NCBI RefSeq assembly: GCF_048564905.1
Contig: NC_133009.1
Coordinates: 265,001 to 329,000, forward strand
Source of the DNA: Vicugna pacos
Lineage: Eukaryota > Chordata > Mammalia > Artiodactyla > Camelidae
Length of the DNA stretch: 64,000 nucleotides
Direction of reading: 5' to 3'
Part shown: piece by piece, positions 35,918-46,605 of the stretch
Numbering within the stretch: position 1 is the first letter of the stretch
How the letters are laid out: every line of letters starts with the position of its first letter
Translations under genes and position numbers: made by a program
Notes under the pieces: generated by a model
Seen by the model: the letters and a program-made list of their open reading frames with translations, nothing else
Database searches by the model: none
What the model was told of the DNA's origin: nothing

Positions 35918-36122
35918 TAAGGAGGTTTTACTTTTTATTGTATTTTATTTTATTTATTGAAGTACAGTCAATTACAATGTGTCAATTTCTGGTGTACAGC
36001 ACAATGTCCCAGTCATGCATATATATACATATATTCATCTTCATATTTTTTCACTAAAGGTTATTACAAGATATTGAGCATAGTTTTCTGTGCTATGCAG
36101 AAGAAACTTTAAGGAGATTTTA
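35918..36122 (-). mobile_element. Very short L1 3'UTR insertion (minus)
   Basis: Body 35931-36109 carries L1 3'UTR text such as 'caatttctggtgtacagcac' and 'cagtcatgcatatatataca', with a T-rich left end as poly(A). Flanks taaggaggtttta (35918-35930) and taaggagatttta (36110-36122) are a duplication with one mismatch. Confidence 0.88.
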
Positions 36123-36519
36123 GAATTAGCAAAAGACACGTGAACAAATAAATGAAATACAGTATTTTTGCAAGTCTTAAATGTTGATACACGGTTCAGT
36201 TGGGCACAGAGAGGGGCTGGTCAGTCCTGGGGAGCAGAGGTGGGAGGCTTAGTCGAGGACGTGCCTCTTGGGCTGACCCTGAAAAATAGGTGGGTTTTGC
36301 CACGTGAATCAGGAGATGAGGGACAAAGCAGTGGAGGGAGAGGAGGTGTCAGTGGGGAAGGGCACAAAATGAGAGGAAATACGCTTCCCTGAATCATTTT
36401 GTGTAGCGGGGTTGGAACGGGGATGAGACTGAAGACCCCGGGAAGAAGCTAGGTCCTGGCGGGAGGGCTGCAGAGGCCTTGCCAAGGGCTAGGGTTTTGT
36501 CCTCAGTGTCACTCTGACC

Positions 36520-36960
36520 GACAGGGTAGCACTCCCACATGTGACTAGAGCATTGGAAATATGGTAGAGTGACTGAGGAAGTTAATTTTTAATTTTAATT
36601 CATTTAAATAAAAAGTGGTACTCAATTCAGTTACTGAAAAATGCTGGAATATGTTTGGAGCAACTTGGATAAGTACATCTACTTTTTCAACTCCCCTGTA
36701 AATTTTACAAAATCTAAACATAAATCAAGTATTTTCAATGAAGACTTAATATCTGAATTGAGAGGCACTGTAAGCATAAGAATAGGTACCAGATTTCAAT
36801 AATTTGGCATAAAAAAGGTATAAATATCTCATTAATGATTTTTATATTGGTTACATGTTGAAATATTTTTGATACATTGGGTTTAACAATAAATCATTTA
36901 AATTAATTTCTTTTTGTTTTTAACTTAAAAATTTTCTAGTAGCCACATCAAAAGATTATG
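36520..36960. mobile_element. Non-autonomous hAT (Charlie-type) fossil
   Basis: Left part 'cacatgtgactagagcattg' and 'agtgactgaggaag' and right part 'aattttctagtagccacatc' are the ends of the same mammalian hAT MITE group as at 8.25 kb. The AT-rich middle (aatgctggaatatgtttgga) is kept here. No transposase. Confidence 0.75.
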
Positions 36961-37214
36961 TAGAAGCCTCCACTATATTTCTCTGGGGACAGTGCTGCTT
37001 GGGCACTAGGGGAACAATGATGAAATTTATGTAGTGTAGAGACCTGATCAGATTTGCATTTGGAGGGAACATCCTGGCAGGAAAGGAAAAGAAAGGAAAC
37101 TCAGAGGGATCTAAGGCTGGAGAAAGGGACACGGTGAGGAAATGACTGAAATAGTTCAGATGTGAGAAGAAGCAGGCCTGACTTAGAAGCTTCAGGAAGG
37201 GAGTAATTAGATAA

Positions 37215-37335
37215 TAAGACAGGTCCATCTAGACCATTCATCAGAATAACCTGGTGGACTTGTTACACCACAGATTGCTGGGTCCCAGCCCCAAATGTGC
37301 TGATTCCGAACAAGGGAGGGGTCCAAGCATTGTTA
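37215..37335. mobile_element. MER5A-like hAT fossil
   Basis: 'catcagaataacctggtgga', 'cttgttacaccacagattgc', 'tgggtcccagccccaaatgt' closely follow MER5A order. Only part of the element remains. Confidence 0.75.
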
Positions 37336-38012
37336 GTTCTAACAGTTTGCAGACGCTGTTGCTGCTGACAATCTGGCGACTTTATTCTGAGAATCTCTCC
37401 TCTACAGGACTTGGCCACTAATAGCATATAGGAAGAGAGGGAGCAGAAGTCTGTGAACTTGCAGGTTCCTGCTACAGCTGTCTGGGTAGACGGGGTCTTA
37501 GAAGAGGAGACATTTGTTTGGGACAACATGGGATGGGTTCAGTTTGGGATATTTTGAGTTTGAGGTCCCTTAGGAACACCCAGGAGGAGACATCACATGC
37601 GTAGTTGGATATACAGGAGTCTGGAACTCAGGGGAAAGATTGGCTGTAATGAAAAAGTTGGAAGTCATCTCAATGGAGTTGGCAGTTAAAGGCCTAAGCA
37701 TAAGTGAGATTGAGTGAGACGATGGGGAAGGAGAAGAGAAGAAAACCCAAGGGCAGATTCTTGTAGTTGAAGCTATGTTTTGATCAAAATCATCAGTGTT
37801 CATGAAAGATAAGATGGGCGTGAATTTCCACTTGTCATTTTTAACTGTACGCCTCTGTTGTTTGATCATGGTGATGCAGGCTGAGGTAACAGTGTCAAAG
37901 GGCCTTTAAATTCTTAAGATTCTAATCAAAGGTTAGCTATACTTCACCACTGACACAGCAAGCATTAAGCAAAACCTTTGATTTATGAATTTGATCATTA
38001 ATAAAATAGTCA

Positions 38013-38500
38013 TAAGACAGGAGGGAAGGGGGCAGGGCACAGCCATTAAAATAACACAGCAACAGCACCAAGATGGCACCAGTAGACCTTGAACCTCATT
38101 ATAGGCTCAGTGTAATACATTTGCATGCTTAATGACAGTCCCCAGGTGCCAGGACAGTGTCTAGGCTGACCATAAAAGGTCAAAAAGGAACCAGTTCCTG
38201 TGAATCCCAGCCCCTTCCCCAAAGTAGTTAGAATAACCCTCCCGCTTGTTAGCATATGAAGTGACTGAGCCCATTAAAAACTCCCAACCCTAAACCCAGC
38301 GGCCTCTCTCACTCTCTCTGGCCCTCTGAGGTGGCCCACATGTCTGTGGAGTGTGCATCTCTCTGAATAAATCTACCTTCATTCTACTATGGCTCGCTCT
38401 TGAATTCTTTCCTGTGTGAAGCGATGGACCCTCACTTGGTGGAGCGCGTCCCAGGGACTCAATTGAGAACCTTCCTCCTGCCCCACATTTTCCTGCAACC
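38013..38500 (+). mobile_element. Solo LTR, family X copy D (plus)
   Basis: Same order as copies A-C: 'agacaggagggaagggggca' at the start, 'gaccataaaaggtcaaaaag', a poly(A)-type signal in 'ctgaataaatctaccttc' and 'ttgaattctttcctgtgtg'. A perfect 4-bp flank duplication gtca lies at 38009-38012 and 38501-38504. No internal genes; fossil. Confidence 0.8.
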
Positions 38501-38504
38501 GTCA

Positions 38505-38665
38505 TGGCCAAGACTCTTCCCAAGCGTCAGTTTCTTCATCCATAAAGTTGGGATGCTGATCCCTCTCGCAGAGTTGCTGGGAAAATGGGGATCATGTGTG
38601 TCAAGCACAGCACCTGAGTGACACACAGGAGCACCTCAATATGGGTAATCACCATTATCCCTGTG
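38505..38665 (+). repeat. MIR SINE fragment (plus)
   Basis: 'cagtttcttcatccataaag', 'ttgctgggaaaatgggg' and 'caagcacagcacctgag' follow MIR order, starting right at the LTR edge. Confidence 0.65.
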
Positions 38666-39863
38666 AGACTGCTTCCGGGTGAGGCTGCATCACTCACTAA
38701 GCCTGTCGATAGGGGCCAAGAAAACTCTCGCTTCACATGGAATTCCAGCCAGGGCCAAGAGTGCGACTGAGAGTCAACAATAGCAACAGTAAAGTCAGTA
38801 TTATAATTATCACAGTTTTAGAGTTCAGCAGGGGACGCAATTCTTCAGAGTATTGTGTGTTGTCCACTGTCCTACTGTGTTTTTATAACGATTAAAGTGG
38901 AAGGGAAGGAGCCTCCCTAAGTGCTAGACAAGCTGGATATATTATTCCACTTAATTAATCAATGCAAGATCTTTCAATAAGGCCACCGTGAACGGCTCTG
39001 AGTGTTTCTTAGCAAGAGGAGGAGGAACGGAGTCCCTGTGGTCCTGACAATTGCCACTGCTGAGGCAGTCAATGGCTGGGTCATTGCAGGGGGCTTGTTG
39101 TCATGTGTTCAGAGCAGCAGAAGGCTGGTCAGACTCCTCACTCAGCTCTCAGGCAGGCTAGACAAGCACAGCTGTTCTTTTGGTTATTTAAGCCATTTTC
39201 CCCATCATCCTCTCCTGTTCTCTTTTTCTTTGAAAGCCCCAGTGCTTCCTTTGATTTGCCTGCAATTTTCCACAAACAAAACCCTTCTCCCCTGAGAGAG
39301 AAAGTCCTGCTCACGTTACCTTTAATCTGCATATCGATGTCAGCATCTTAACCAGAGAGCCTGATCTAGTCCAGCTGCTTTGACTGAGATGTGGTCTGGA
39401 AGAGTAAGATTGAATTTGCGGGGCTTGGCTGACAATCACTCCTAGTCCTCCTGTATTTTTCTCTCCAGAGAATTCTCACCTCCCTCCGGGGCCTGGTGTG
39501 CTAATGAAATAGAGACTCTGTTTTTGTTTCTGCTGGGCACAAAATGAGGCCCCGATGCACTTCCTAATGGTTTATTTTCCAGCTGGGCTGAAAAGAATCA
39601 AAGCCACAGCTACCAGCGAGGGCCCACGATGTCTAACAGAACAGGAAGCCATTTAAAATGCTAGAAAAATAAAATAAGATAAAATTAAATTAAATTAAAT
39701 TAAGTGGGAGGCCAATGAGATTCTCTGTAGTTATTTTATCAAGTAGGAAGAGATTATCTTTATATACATATGAACGTATGTCATTAACAATTGATCTAAT
39801 AGTAAGTCATTTATCAAACAATCAGCAATGTCAGTGCTGTTTAAAAAAAAAAAAATACTATCC
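38666..39863. other. Unique sequence, possible conserved non-coding stretch
   Basis: Repeat-free except for an (AAATT)n run at about 39668-39706. Between 39450 and 39640 the text (for example 'ggtgtgctaatgaaatagag' and 'cttcctaatggtttattttc') has TAAT-type motifs and looks like ordered non-repeat DNA. No exon recognised. Confidence 0.35.
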
Positions 39864-39982
39864 AGGGAATGAGGGTGTAGCCCCGTGGCAAAGCACCTGC
39901 TCAGCATGCATGAGGTCCTGGGTTCAATCCCTGGTACTTCCATCAGAAAAATAAAATTAAAATTAAAAAAAAATAAAGTGAA
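39864..39982 (+). mobile_element. Camelid tRNA-derived SINE (plus)
   Basis: 'gtgtagccccgtggcaaagc', 'gctcagcatgcatgaggtcc', B-box 'gggttcaatcc', 'ctggtacttcca', tail (AAATT/A)n. Moderately diverged. Confidence 0.92.
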
Positions 39983-40299
39983 AGCCTAACTATACACCCC
40001 TTCATCTAACCAATCCTTCACTCCTTCCCTCCCTCCCAACCCCTACACTCTGCCACCAAGGACTTCTACTAAGTGATCGGTAGACTTCCTCGAACACGCC
40101 TTGAGTGTCTCCTACATCTCCTGGCCTGAGTTGAGACCCCAGGCAACTGTGTGCCCCTCCCCCTCCCTCAGCTCGGGGTCCGATGGGAGAACGGTCCTTC
40201 TGGTTGGTCATTGTTGGTCTCACAGTTATCCCCCTATCCTTCCTCTTCTGACTCCTTCCCTTGTTCACCAGAGACCCTAGCACGTGACCCATGTCTCTC
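39983..40299. other. Unique pyrimidine-rich spacer
   Basis: No gene seen. Confidence 0.35.
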
Positions 40300-41500
40300 T
40301 ATCTCTTGCAGTCCGTGCCCTTGAACTTAGTAACTTCCACATGCAGATAAGCTGCTCACCCAGCGCCCTGCCCCTCAACTCACTGACCTTTCTTAGCTGC
40401 ATCTCAGCCCACGCGCCCACGATTCCATCTCCAGGTCCCCACCCCCCTTCCCAAGTGATGCTTTTGCAGATCTGCTTTTTAGACCCCGTGTTTCTATCTT
40501 ACCAGGAATTCTTCAGCCTCGTGGAGGACTCCAATCTATTCATCCAATTGCTTTCTGTTGTTGTTCATCTGCCCTCTTTTGACATCACTTAAATCTTCAT
40601 GGCTTACAGTTTGTGATTTCTCAGTACCATCATCACACCCACCTCACAAACTGAACAGATTCTCTACCAGTCCTTCCGGGAATGGCTGCAGAACACCACA
40701 AAATGGCAAACTGTGGTCAGTTTAAGTGAATAACTTGCTTTAGATGGGTACACTGTGATGCCTGGGATTCCTACGCTCTCTCGGTTGGCTTGATTCACTC
40801 CTTTTGCTCACTCCTCCAAGTGCCCAGTCTTACCTCTTATCTTTGGGGTTAAAATCCAAGCCATCAGTGGAAGTGCTCCTTTCTTTCCTGGACCAGCCAT
40901 GACATCTGCTTGCGCCTGCACCCGTCTTCTCTTTCCCTTCTAGTCCAGGGGAGCAAGTGCCCATCTCCTCCTCCTCTGAAGGTGTCTGGGTTCCTCTCTT
41001 GAAGGCGAAGCCCCTTCTCCACTGCACATCATTAACTGCCCTTCATAATGGGATCACACACAATCCCGCCCACACACAAACTTGCTGCAAGAGTTCCCAC
41101 CTTAGAAACTTTACAAACCAGCAAAACGACACCCTTGGAGAGCTCCCCCTACTCTCTTCACTCCTCAGACTTCGTTCAGACCAGCAGTCTACCTTCACTT
41201 CTTGTCCTCACATTCACACGACCCATCTGGATCTGGCCTCTCCCCTCATCACTCCAGAGCGACTCCTCTCAAAGTCCCCAGTGACTTCTCTGTCCTCATC
41301 CTGCTCTGATTGTCCCCCAGTAGGCCAGGCAGTATGAGCCCCCAGAGCTGGCTGGAGTCAAAGGAGAGTTCCTCTAGGCTTCTCTTTCCCTGGTTTTCTC
41401 TACTAAACTCTTGGCTGCTCAGTCATTTTGGCTTGCCTTTTGCAGATATCAACCTCCTTGATTGCCCTCCACACAGATCACCGGGATTTTCAGCCACACG
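40300..41500 (+). repeat. Diverged L2-like LINE region (plus)
   Basis: From about 40850 the order resembles the antepenultimate part of L2 in sense: 'ccagcagtctaccttcactt', 'cacattcacacgacccatct', 'gtgacttctctgtcctcatc', then 'ttctctttccctggttttct'. The part 40300-40850 is weaker and may be unrelated. No usable open frame. Confidence 0.5.
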
Positions 41501-41639
41501 CTGAGGCATGGAGTTCTCCACTCTTTATTCCAAATAAACTCAGTCTGCTCAGGCAGAGCTGTGGAGTTTTCCTCCTCATGGCCTGCCTTTCCCACAAGGC
41601 AGAACGCCTCCACCACTGTACTGGCGCTGGGTCAGGGAC

Positions 41640-42045
41640 CCTCATTTCCCAGAGTGACGTCCCTGCTTTACAAGTGGGTTCTGGGGGAAGGGGAAAACAC
41701 TTGTCTTCTCAGCATGGAACCCCTCCTTGCTCCACAAGTGAGCTGGGGTGGGGGCCACCAGGGCCCTAGCATCCTCGACGTGCCATGCCTGGGGTGGACC
41801 TTCTGCCCTACATGGGGGCCATATGAGGCGAGAGAGACCTGGTCCCCTCAGCGTGCCCATCTGGAATAGAACTTCTGCAAACTGGGGGCAGGGGCTGAGA
41901 AATACCAGCATCCTGCCTTTTCTGGGGTCAAACTGCAGCCCCAGACTGGGATCTCAGGAGAGATGGGGCCCTTGGCTGCACATGCCCTGAGCAGATCTTC
42001 CATAATGTGGAGCTAGTGGGGAGGACAGTGGAGCAGAGCAGGTCT
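41640..42045. repeat. Decayed ~70-bp tandem repeat
   Basis: Similar blocks recur. 'tgcctggggtggaccttctg' (about 41787) is echoed by 'atctggaatagaacttctgc' (about 41859) and again by 'cttttctggggtcaaactgc' (about 41916). Each is associated with a G-rich 'gggggc' and a 'ccagcatcct'-like segment. The pattern suggests a worn minisatellite or a piece of an unknown repetitive element. Confidence 0.4.
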
Positions 42046-42299
42046 CAGACACCACAGATTGTCCCTGTTTTATTGAGATAGTGTAGATTTTCTTGAAGGA
42101 ATGTTTCTCCTTTGCTGTATGCCCTTAGGACACTTTCCAGAGACTGTAAATGATGGATAATTAAAATATACCCAACTAAATTATCACTTTTTTTTCTTTT
42201 TTGCTGGGAAGAAAGTCTGCCCAGCTTCCTACTCCATCATTCCAGAATTCCACCTCTTCCTTCATCTTTCTATGCCCGCCATATTGTCTCTTGGCATGT
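42046..42299. other. Unique spacer
   Basis: Nothing recognised. Confidence 0.35.
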
Positions 42300-42480
42300 T
42301 AGCGCAGCTGTCAACAGCACAAGCCCCGGTCTAACTGGCTTAGGTTCAAGTCTCTGTTCTACCACTTCTTTGTTATGTTACTTAGAATGAGTCATTAAAC
42401 CAACGGCAGCTACCTCAGAGGGCTGTGGTGAGGATGAATGAGCTAATTCTAGAGTGGTGGTTGGCTCACAGGTAGACACC
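42300..42480 (+). repeat. MIR SINE (plus)
   Basis: 'ggcttaggttcaagtctctg', 'ttctaccacttctttgttat', 'agggctgtggtgaggatgaa' follow MIR order. Confidence 0.8.
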
Positions 42481-43204
42481 CACTAAGCGATAAACTCTCA
42501 CGGCCTCTTGTTGAGCGCTGCACGGTGACAGACTGCCACAAGGGGGCAACAAGACCCAGGTGTAATGACAAAGCACTGGAGGGGTGGCCCCAACAGTTCC
42601 ATCTGCAGGCCAACCAGAAGTCAGAATTTTTCCAGACAACAGAAGATGGGAGTGGGAGGCACTTCTTAAACATCACCACAGCATATTCCACAGAAGACGG
42701 AAATTCAAGACCTTCCTAAACATCACCAGGTGGCTTCCCCGTGGAAACTGAGCTGTGTACCAGGAAGCACGCTGTGGAGAGGAAGGTCTCATTCAGTCTG
42801 CAAGGTACCGCTCCTGTGTGCAAAGTCGTGACCAAGGCGTGGGGAGGATGCAAAGTTTCCCTTAAGGAACAGTCAAATATAGTAAGTTGGTGTTTACTTA
42901 TTGAGGGCCTGTCAGGCACTGAGGTTCTAAACAGCATAAGGCATCACCCTATTTCTTCACTCTGACTGAAGAGGGACCAGGGGCTCAGTTGGGGATTTGA
43001 TGTTTTCAAAGGATGATAAAAAGTCGACAGATATTCTGGAGCAGGGAGGAGGTACCTTAATGCAGAAGCACTTAGCATGATTTATTCAGCGTGGAGGGCA
43101 GGAAAGGAGAGTGGCAAAAGTCAGGGAAACCATGGCGAGGTTGCAGCAGAGCAGTGTGAAGCCAAACTTCACTAAAGCAAATACTTTGTTGGGGGGCATG
43201 TAAT
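42481..43204. other. Unique sequence with a weak MIR trace
   Basis: 'tatagtaagttggtgtttac' and 'tgtcaggcactgaggttcta' (42885-42960) may be the left end of a minus-strand MIR. No gene. Confidence 0.4.
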
Positions 43205-43318
43205 TAGATTTATTTATTTGTTTATTTTTTACTAAAGGTACTAGGGATTGAACCCAGGACCTTGTGCATGCTAACCATACACTCTACCACTGAGTTATAC
43301 TCCACACTCCCCTTTTTT
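43205..43318 (-). mobile_element. Camelid tRNA-derived SINE (minus), first of a pair
   Basis: Read on the minus strand: a tRNA-like start after 'gggagtgtggagtataactc', the 'agcatgcacaaggtcctggg' core, 'ttcaatccctagtaccttta' and a tail of T-runs on the + strand ('tttatttatttgtttatttt'). Confidence 0.92.
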
Positions 43319-43344
43319 TTCCCCCAAAGAAAGCATCTTTTAAT

Positions 43345-43455
43345 CTTTTTTTTTTTAATGGAGGTACTGGGGATTGAACCCAGGACCTCATGCATGCTAA
43401 GCAGGTTCTCTACCACTGAGCTATCACCCGCTACCCATCCCCACAAAAAAAAAAT
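43345..43455 (-). mobile_element. Camelid tRNA-derived SINE (minus), second of a pair
   Basis: Reverse-complement 'gtgatagctcagtggtagag', 'ttagcatgcatgaggtcctg', 'ggttcaatccccagtacctc'. The T-run at 43340-43355 is its poly(A) tail. Same orientation as its neighbour and only about 25 bases from it. Confidence 0.93.
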
Positions 43456-45659
43456 TTAATAGAGCTAAATTTTAAGAGAAACCCCAATAGTTAAGAGAAA
43501 TCAAAATGAAGCTGCTGTTCTGGCTGAGACAGGAGTATGGAACCTGGGTCTTCACCTGCTAGGGCTCTTTCTTACCTTCTTACAGCCCCCAAAGGGTGAA
43601 TTGGCTTCAGTTTTTAACAATCAAATCAAATGTTGGGAGAAGCTTGGGTGCATCTCAGGGTAGCACAGTTTGAAAGCCCCAGCGATGGTCCCAGCACGGG
43701 GAGTGGATGAGACCCAGAAGGATGATGACAAGGATGAAGCAGACAAAGCAGGAGGTGAGCCAGCTCTTACACCTGCTGCCCCGCATCCTTCTCAGTTGCA
43801 GCTGCAGCCGGTGCATGGCATCCCCTCTCTCCTGCCCTACTTCCCCCCGCTCCTCCGCATTCTGCCCCTTGTCTCACACCTGCGGAGGCTCAGGGTCTCA
43901 GCCATTCTTTGGCATTAATCTTGGTTCTCATCCTCGGTTATAGCTCACATTGGCCTCTTACTTCCCAGAGACAGACCAGCCCACCCCAACCATATAAATG
44001 GGAGCCCCAGGATGGACCCAGGAGACCACTACTTTTGCCAGGATTTTTCTAGCTCCTGTGAAAATTAGGAAAGAAAATGAAGGGGACCTAGAAACTGATT
44101 GTATATGGAGGCAGAATGACTATAAGAACTATGTATATACATGTATATACCTATATATGTGTATGGAGCAGAACTATCAAAGGAAGGGTAAAACGATGCA
44201 TTAGTGATAAGCTAATATTTATTCAGTGATGTCTGTGTACCAAGCACATGGCTAAGATCATATATATACATATATGAGAGACTGACAGGAATAAGACAAG
44301 TTTAAATGCACAAAGTGCACTGTTTCTAATGAGACTCAGGCATTTTTCCTGAATAAAGACTCCTCGGATTGTTGCAAAACTTTGGTTAATTTCCAGAGTT
44401 TTGAAAATGTTGCTTCTGAGCATGTTTGCCAGTGTTCTCACTGCTATGTGGAAGAGCCGATTTTCAGAAGTCTCTATTCTGCCGTTGTGCAGCAACGACA
44501 CCACATTCTCACTCATACTTGGCTTGTAGTCATCAAAAGCCACAGTCATTTGTCATGAACTGCTGGCTACTCCTTCCTGAATTTAATCGTTTTAAGGTTT
44601 AAGACTTCTCTTTTTTTTTTCCCTAATTAAATCTCATTATTCTTAATTGTTGTTGCTCCACGATGTCAAATAATCATGAATCCTGCATCAGTAAGTGTGC
44701 TTTTTAGTTTCATTTAAGTCACAGATACCGTTACTGGCCAAGTCAGAATGTTAACCAGACTTTTGGTGCTTTACCAGGTTACCCATCCAGGGAGACTGTT
44801 CCTCCATTAACTAGTTTTGGAATCTTTATCTTTACCAAACTGTGCCTCTAGCATTCCAAAATCTATCGGTGAGAAAACTTTTTCTAATAAGGGAAGTTGG
44901 TTAATTTTACATGATTTATCCTTAGCAAATTTTTCCAACTCTCATTCTTCACTCTTTCTTTACTGTTCACACACCATTTGTTTCTAAAGCATGTTGTATG
45001 TAGGGAAATACCAAGGATTCATCATTGCCCCCTTTTGAAAAAGTAAGGCAACATTGGTCTGTCCTCAAGTTTCTAGTCCGTGTTTCACCTCTCCACATAT
45101 TTCTCAAAGGACAGTGCCTATTGGGTGAGAATTAATCTGCACCCTGAGCAGTCTTGTTCCTGGTAGAGGGAGGGCTGGAGGAGTGTGGTCTGGGGGAAAG
45201 CAGCTTAGCTGCAGAGGCTGGTTCCAGTACGGGCAGGCTGGGCATCTAACGGACAGCTCCAGGCGTGGTGTGGGAAGTCATCGAGACCAGAGTTCCCAAA
45301 TGCACTCAACTGAGGGCTGAGCTGGGGATCAGAGCTGGCTTTTTTTTTTTTAATAATCATAAGAGCATTTAGTCAATGATTAGTGGACAGAGGGAGGAGA
45401 ACCCAGCAGTTCCCATTCCCTAGGAAAGGGGGCTGGTGTGAACAGCATGAAATAATAAGGCCCAGCTAAGCTGAGACTGGAATTCAGACATAGTCCCCAG
45501 GGCAGGAGTCCATGCTGTGAATTGGGCAAATGTGTGGACATAGGGGACACCAGCCCCATTGATTCCCTAAGCTCCTGTCTGTCTCATGAATGGCTCATGG
45601 TGAAGTTTGGAGCATCTGTGATTCCAGCTGAGAGGGACTAGAGAAGGAGGAACCCTTGA
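43456..45659. other. Unique sequence
   Basis: No exon or repeat family recognised over 2.2 kb. It includes a short 'atgtatatacatgtatatac' purine/pyrimidine run (44130-44165) and T/A runs at 44610-44620 and 45340-45351. Confidence 0.4.
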
Positions 45660-45865
45660 GAAACACTATTTTTGAGAGTTTGCCTGGTACAGTGGGAACA
45701 GAGGTTGAAGGAGGCTAACCACCCTGTGGCCAAACCTCTTGGCAAGTTGCTTAATATCTTTGAGTTGCAAATTTCTCGTTTATAAAATAAAGACAATTGT
45801 AGCTCTTTCTTTCGCAGGGTTGGTATAAAAGTCAAAGATGTGCATTAAACACTGAACACACGAGA
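45660..45865 (+). repeat. MIR SINE (plus)
   Basis: 'aacctcttggcaagttgctt', 'aatatctttgagttgcaaat', 'gcagggttggtataaaagtc' follow MIR order. Confidence 0.65.
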
Positions 45866-46239
45866 ATCCCAATAAATTGTATTTTGGGGAATTCCATTTT
45901 GTCCGTGGGTTTCTTTCTGAGCGCAATTTCCCACCTCTACTGCCAGATGGCGCCTGTGAGCAGCACTGCCCTTTCCAAAGGCTTTCGTTCCCACCCTTCG
46001 GGTGCTCAGGCTGGCATTTAAAATCCAGTACTGCACACAGACTTCTCGTTTTTGATCCATCTGCTCCATGAAGAACTGTGAAACTCAGAAATACCTACTT
46101 CTAGCCAGACACCCATCCCTCCACTAGGATTCGTCAGTTGATGAACCTTTGTGATGTAACCCGGCAGTGAGGTGTTCGAAAGAAGTCAAACACGGAATTA
46201 GGAATCTGACTTTTTGCGTGTTTATCTCGATTATAAGTT
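45866..46239. other. Unique sequence
   Basis: Nothing recognised. Confidence 0.35.
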
Positions 46240-46460
46240 AAAGACTCTGGAAAGAGTGCAGAGAGTCAAAGTTCAGGCATGTGGATTTGAATCTGAGCCA
46301 GCTGAGCAACCTTGGAGAATGTGTTTGACCTCTCTGAATCTCAATGTCTTCATCTATAAAATGGTTGTGGTCATTGTGGCTGCTTTGTAGGATTGTCGTG
46401 AGGATAAATGGGATCACAGGAGCAGGATAATTAGCATGGAACCTGCTACACAGTAAGCAC
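46240..46460 (+). repeat. MIR SINE (plus)
   Basis: 'gtggatttgaatctgagcca', 'gcaaccttggagaatgtgtt', 'cttcatctataaaatggttg', 'aggattgtcgtgaggataaa' is near complete MIR. Confidence 0.88.
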
Positions 46461-46469
46461 GAGCCGAGC

Positions 46470-46605
46470 GTAAGCAATCACAACTGCTCAGAGCATGAAC
46501 TCTGAAGGCAGGCGGATGGCGATCGGGCGCCTGGCGCCTGGCTCTTTCAGACACTGCATGACCTTGGACATGTTGTGTAAACTCTCTGCGTGCCACTTGC
46601 CTTGA
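46470..46605 (+). repeat. Second MIR SINE fragment (plus)
   Basis: 'ctcagagcatgaactctgaa' and 'gcatgaccttggacatgttg' are MIR left-half text, placed directly after the first copy in the same orientation. Confidence 0.65.

Larger units (their letters stand above)
35838..37800 (-). repeat. Fragmented L2 LINE (minus), interrupted by later insertions
   Basis: Antisense L2 pieces lie at about 35845-35917 ('tgttcattcaacaaacatta', 'gtgttctaggtgctaggtat'), 36123-36500, 37000-37200 and 37520-37720 ('gatattttgagtttgaggtc', 'agttggatatacaggagtct'). An L1 tail (35931-36109) and two DNA-transposon fossils split it. Confidence 0.7.
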
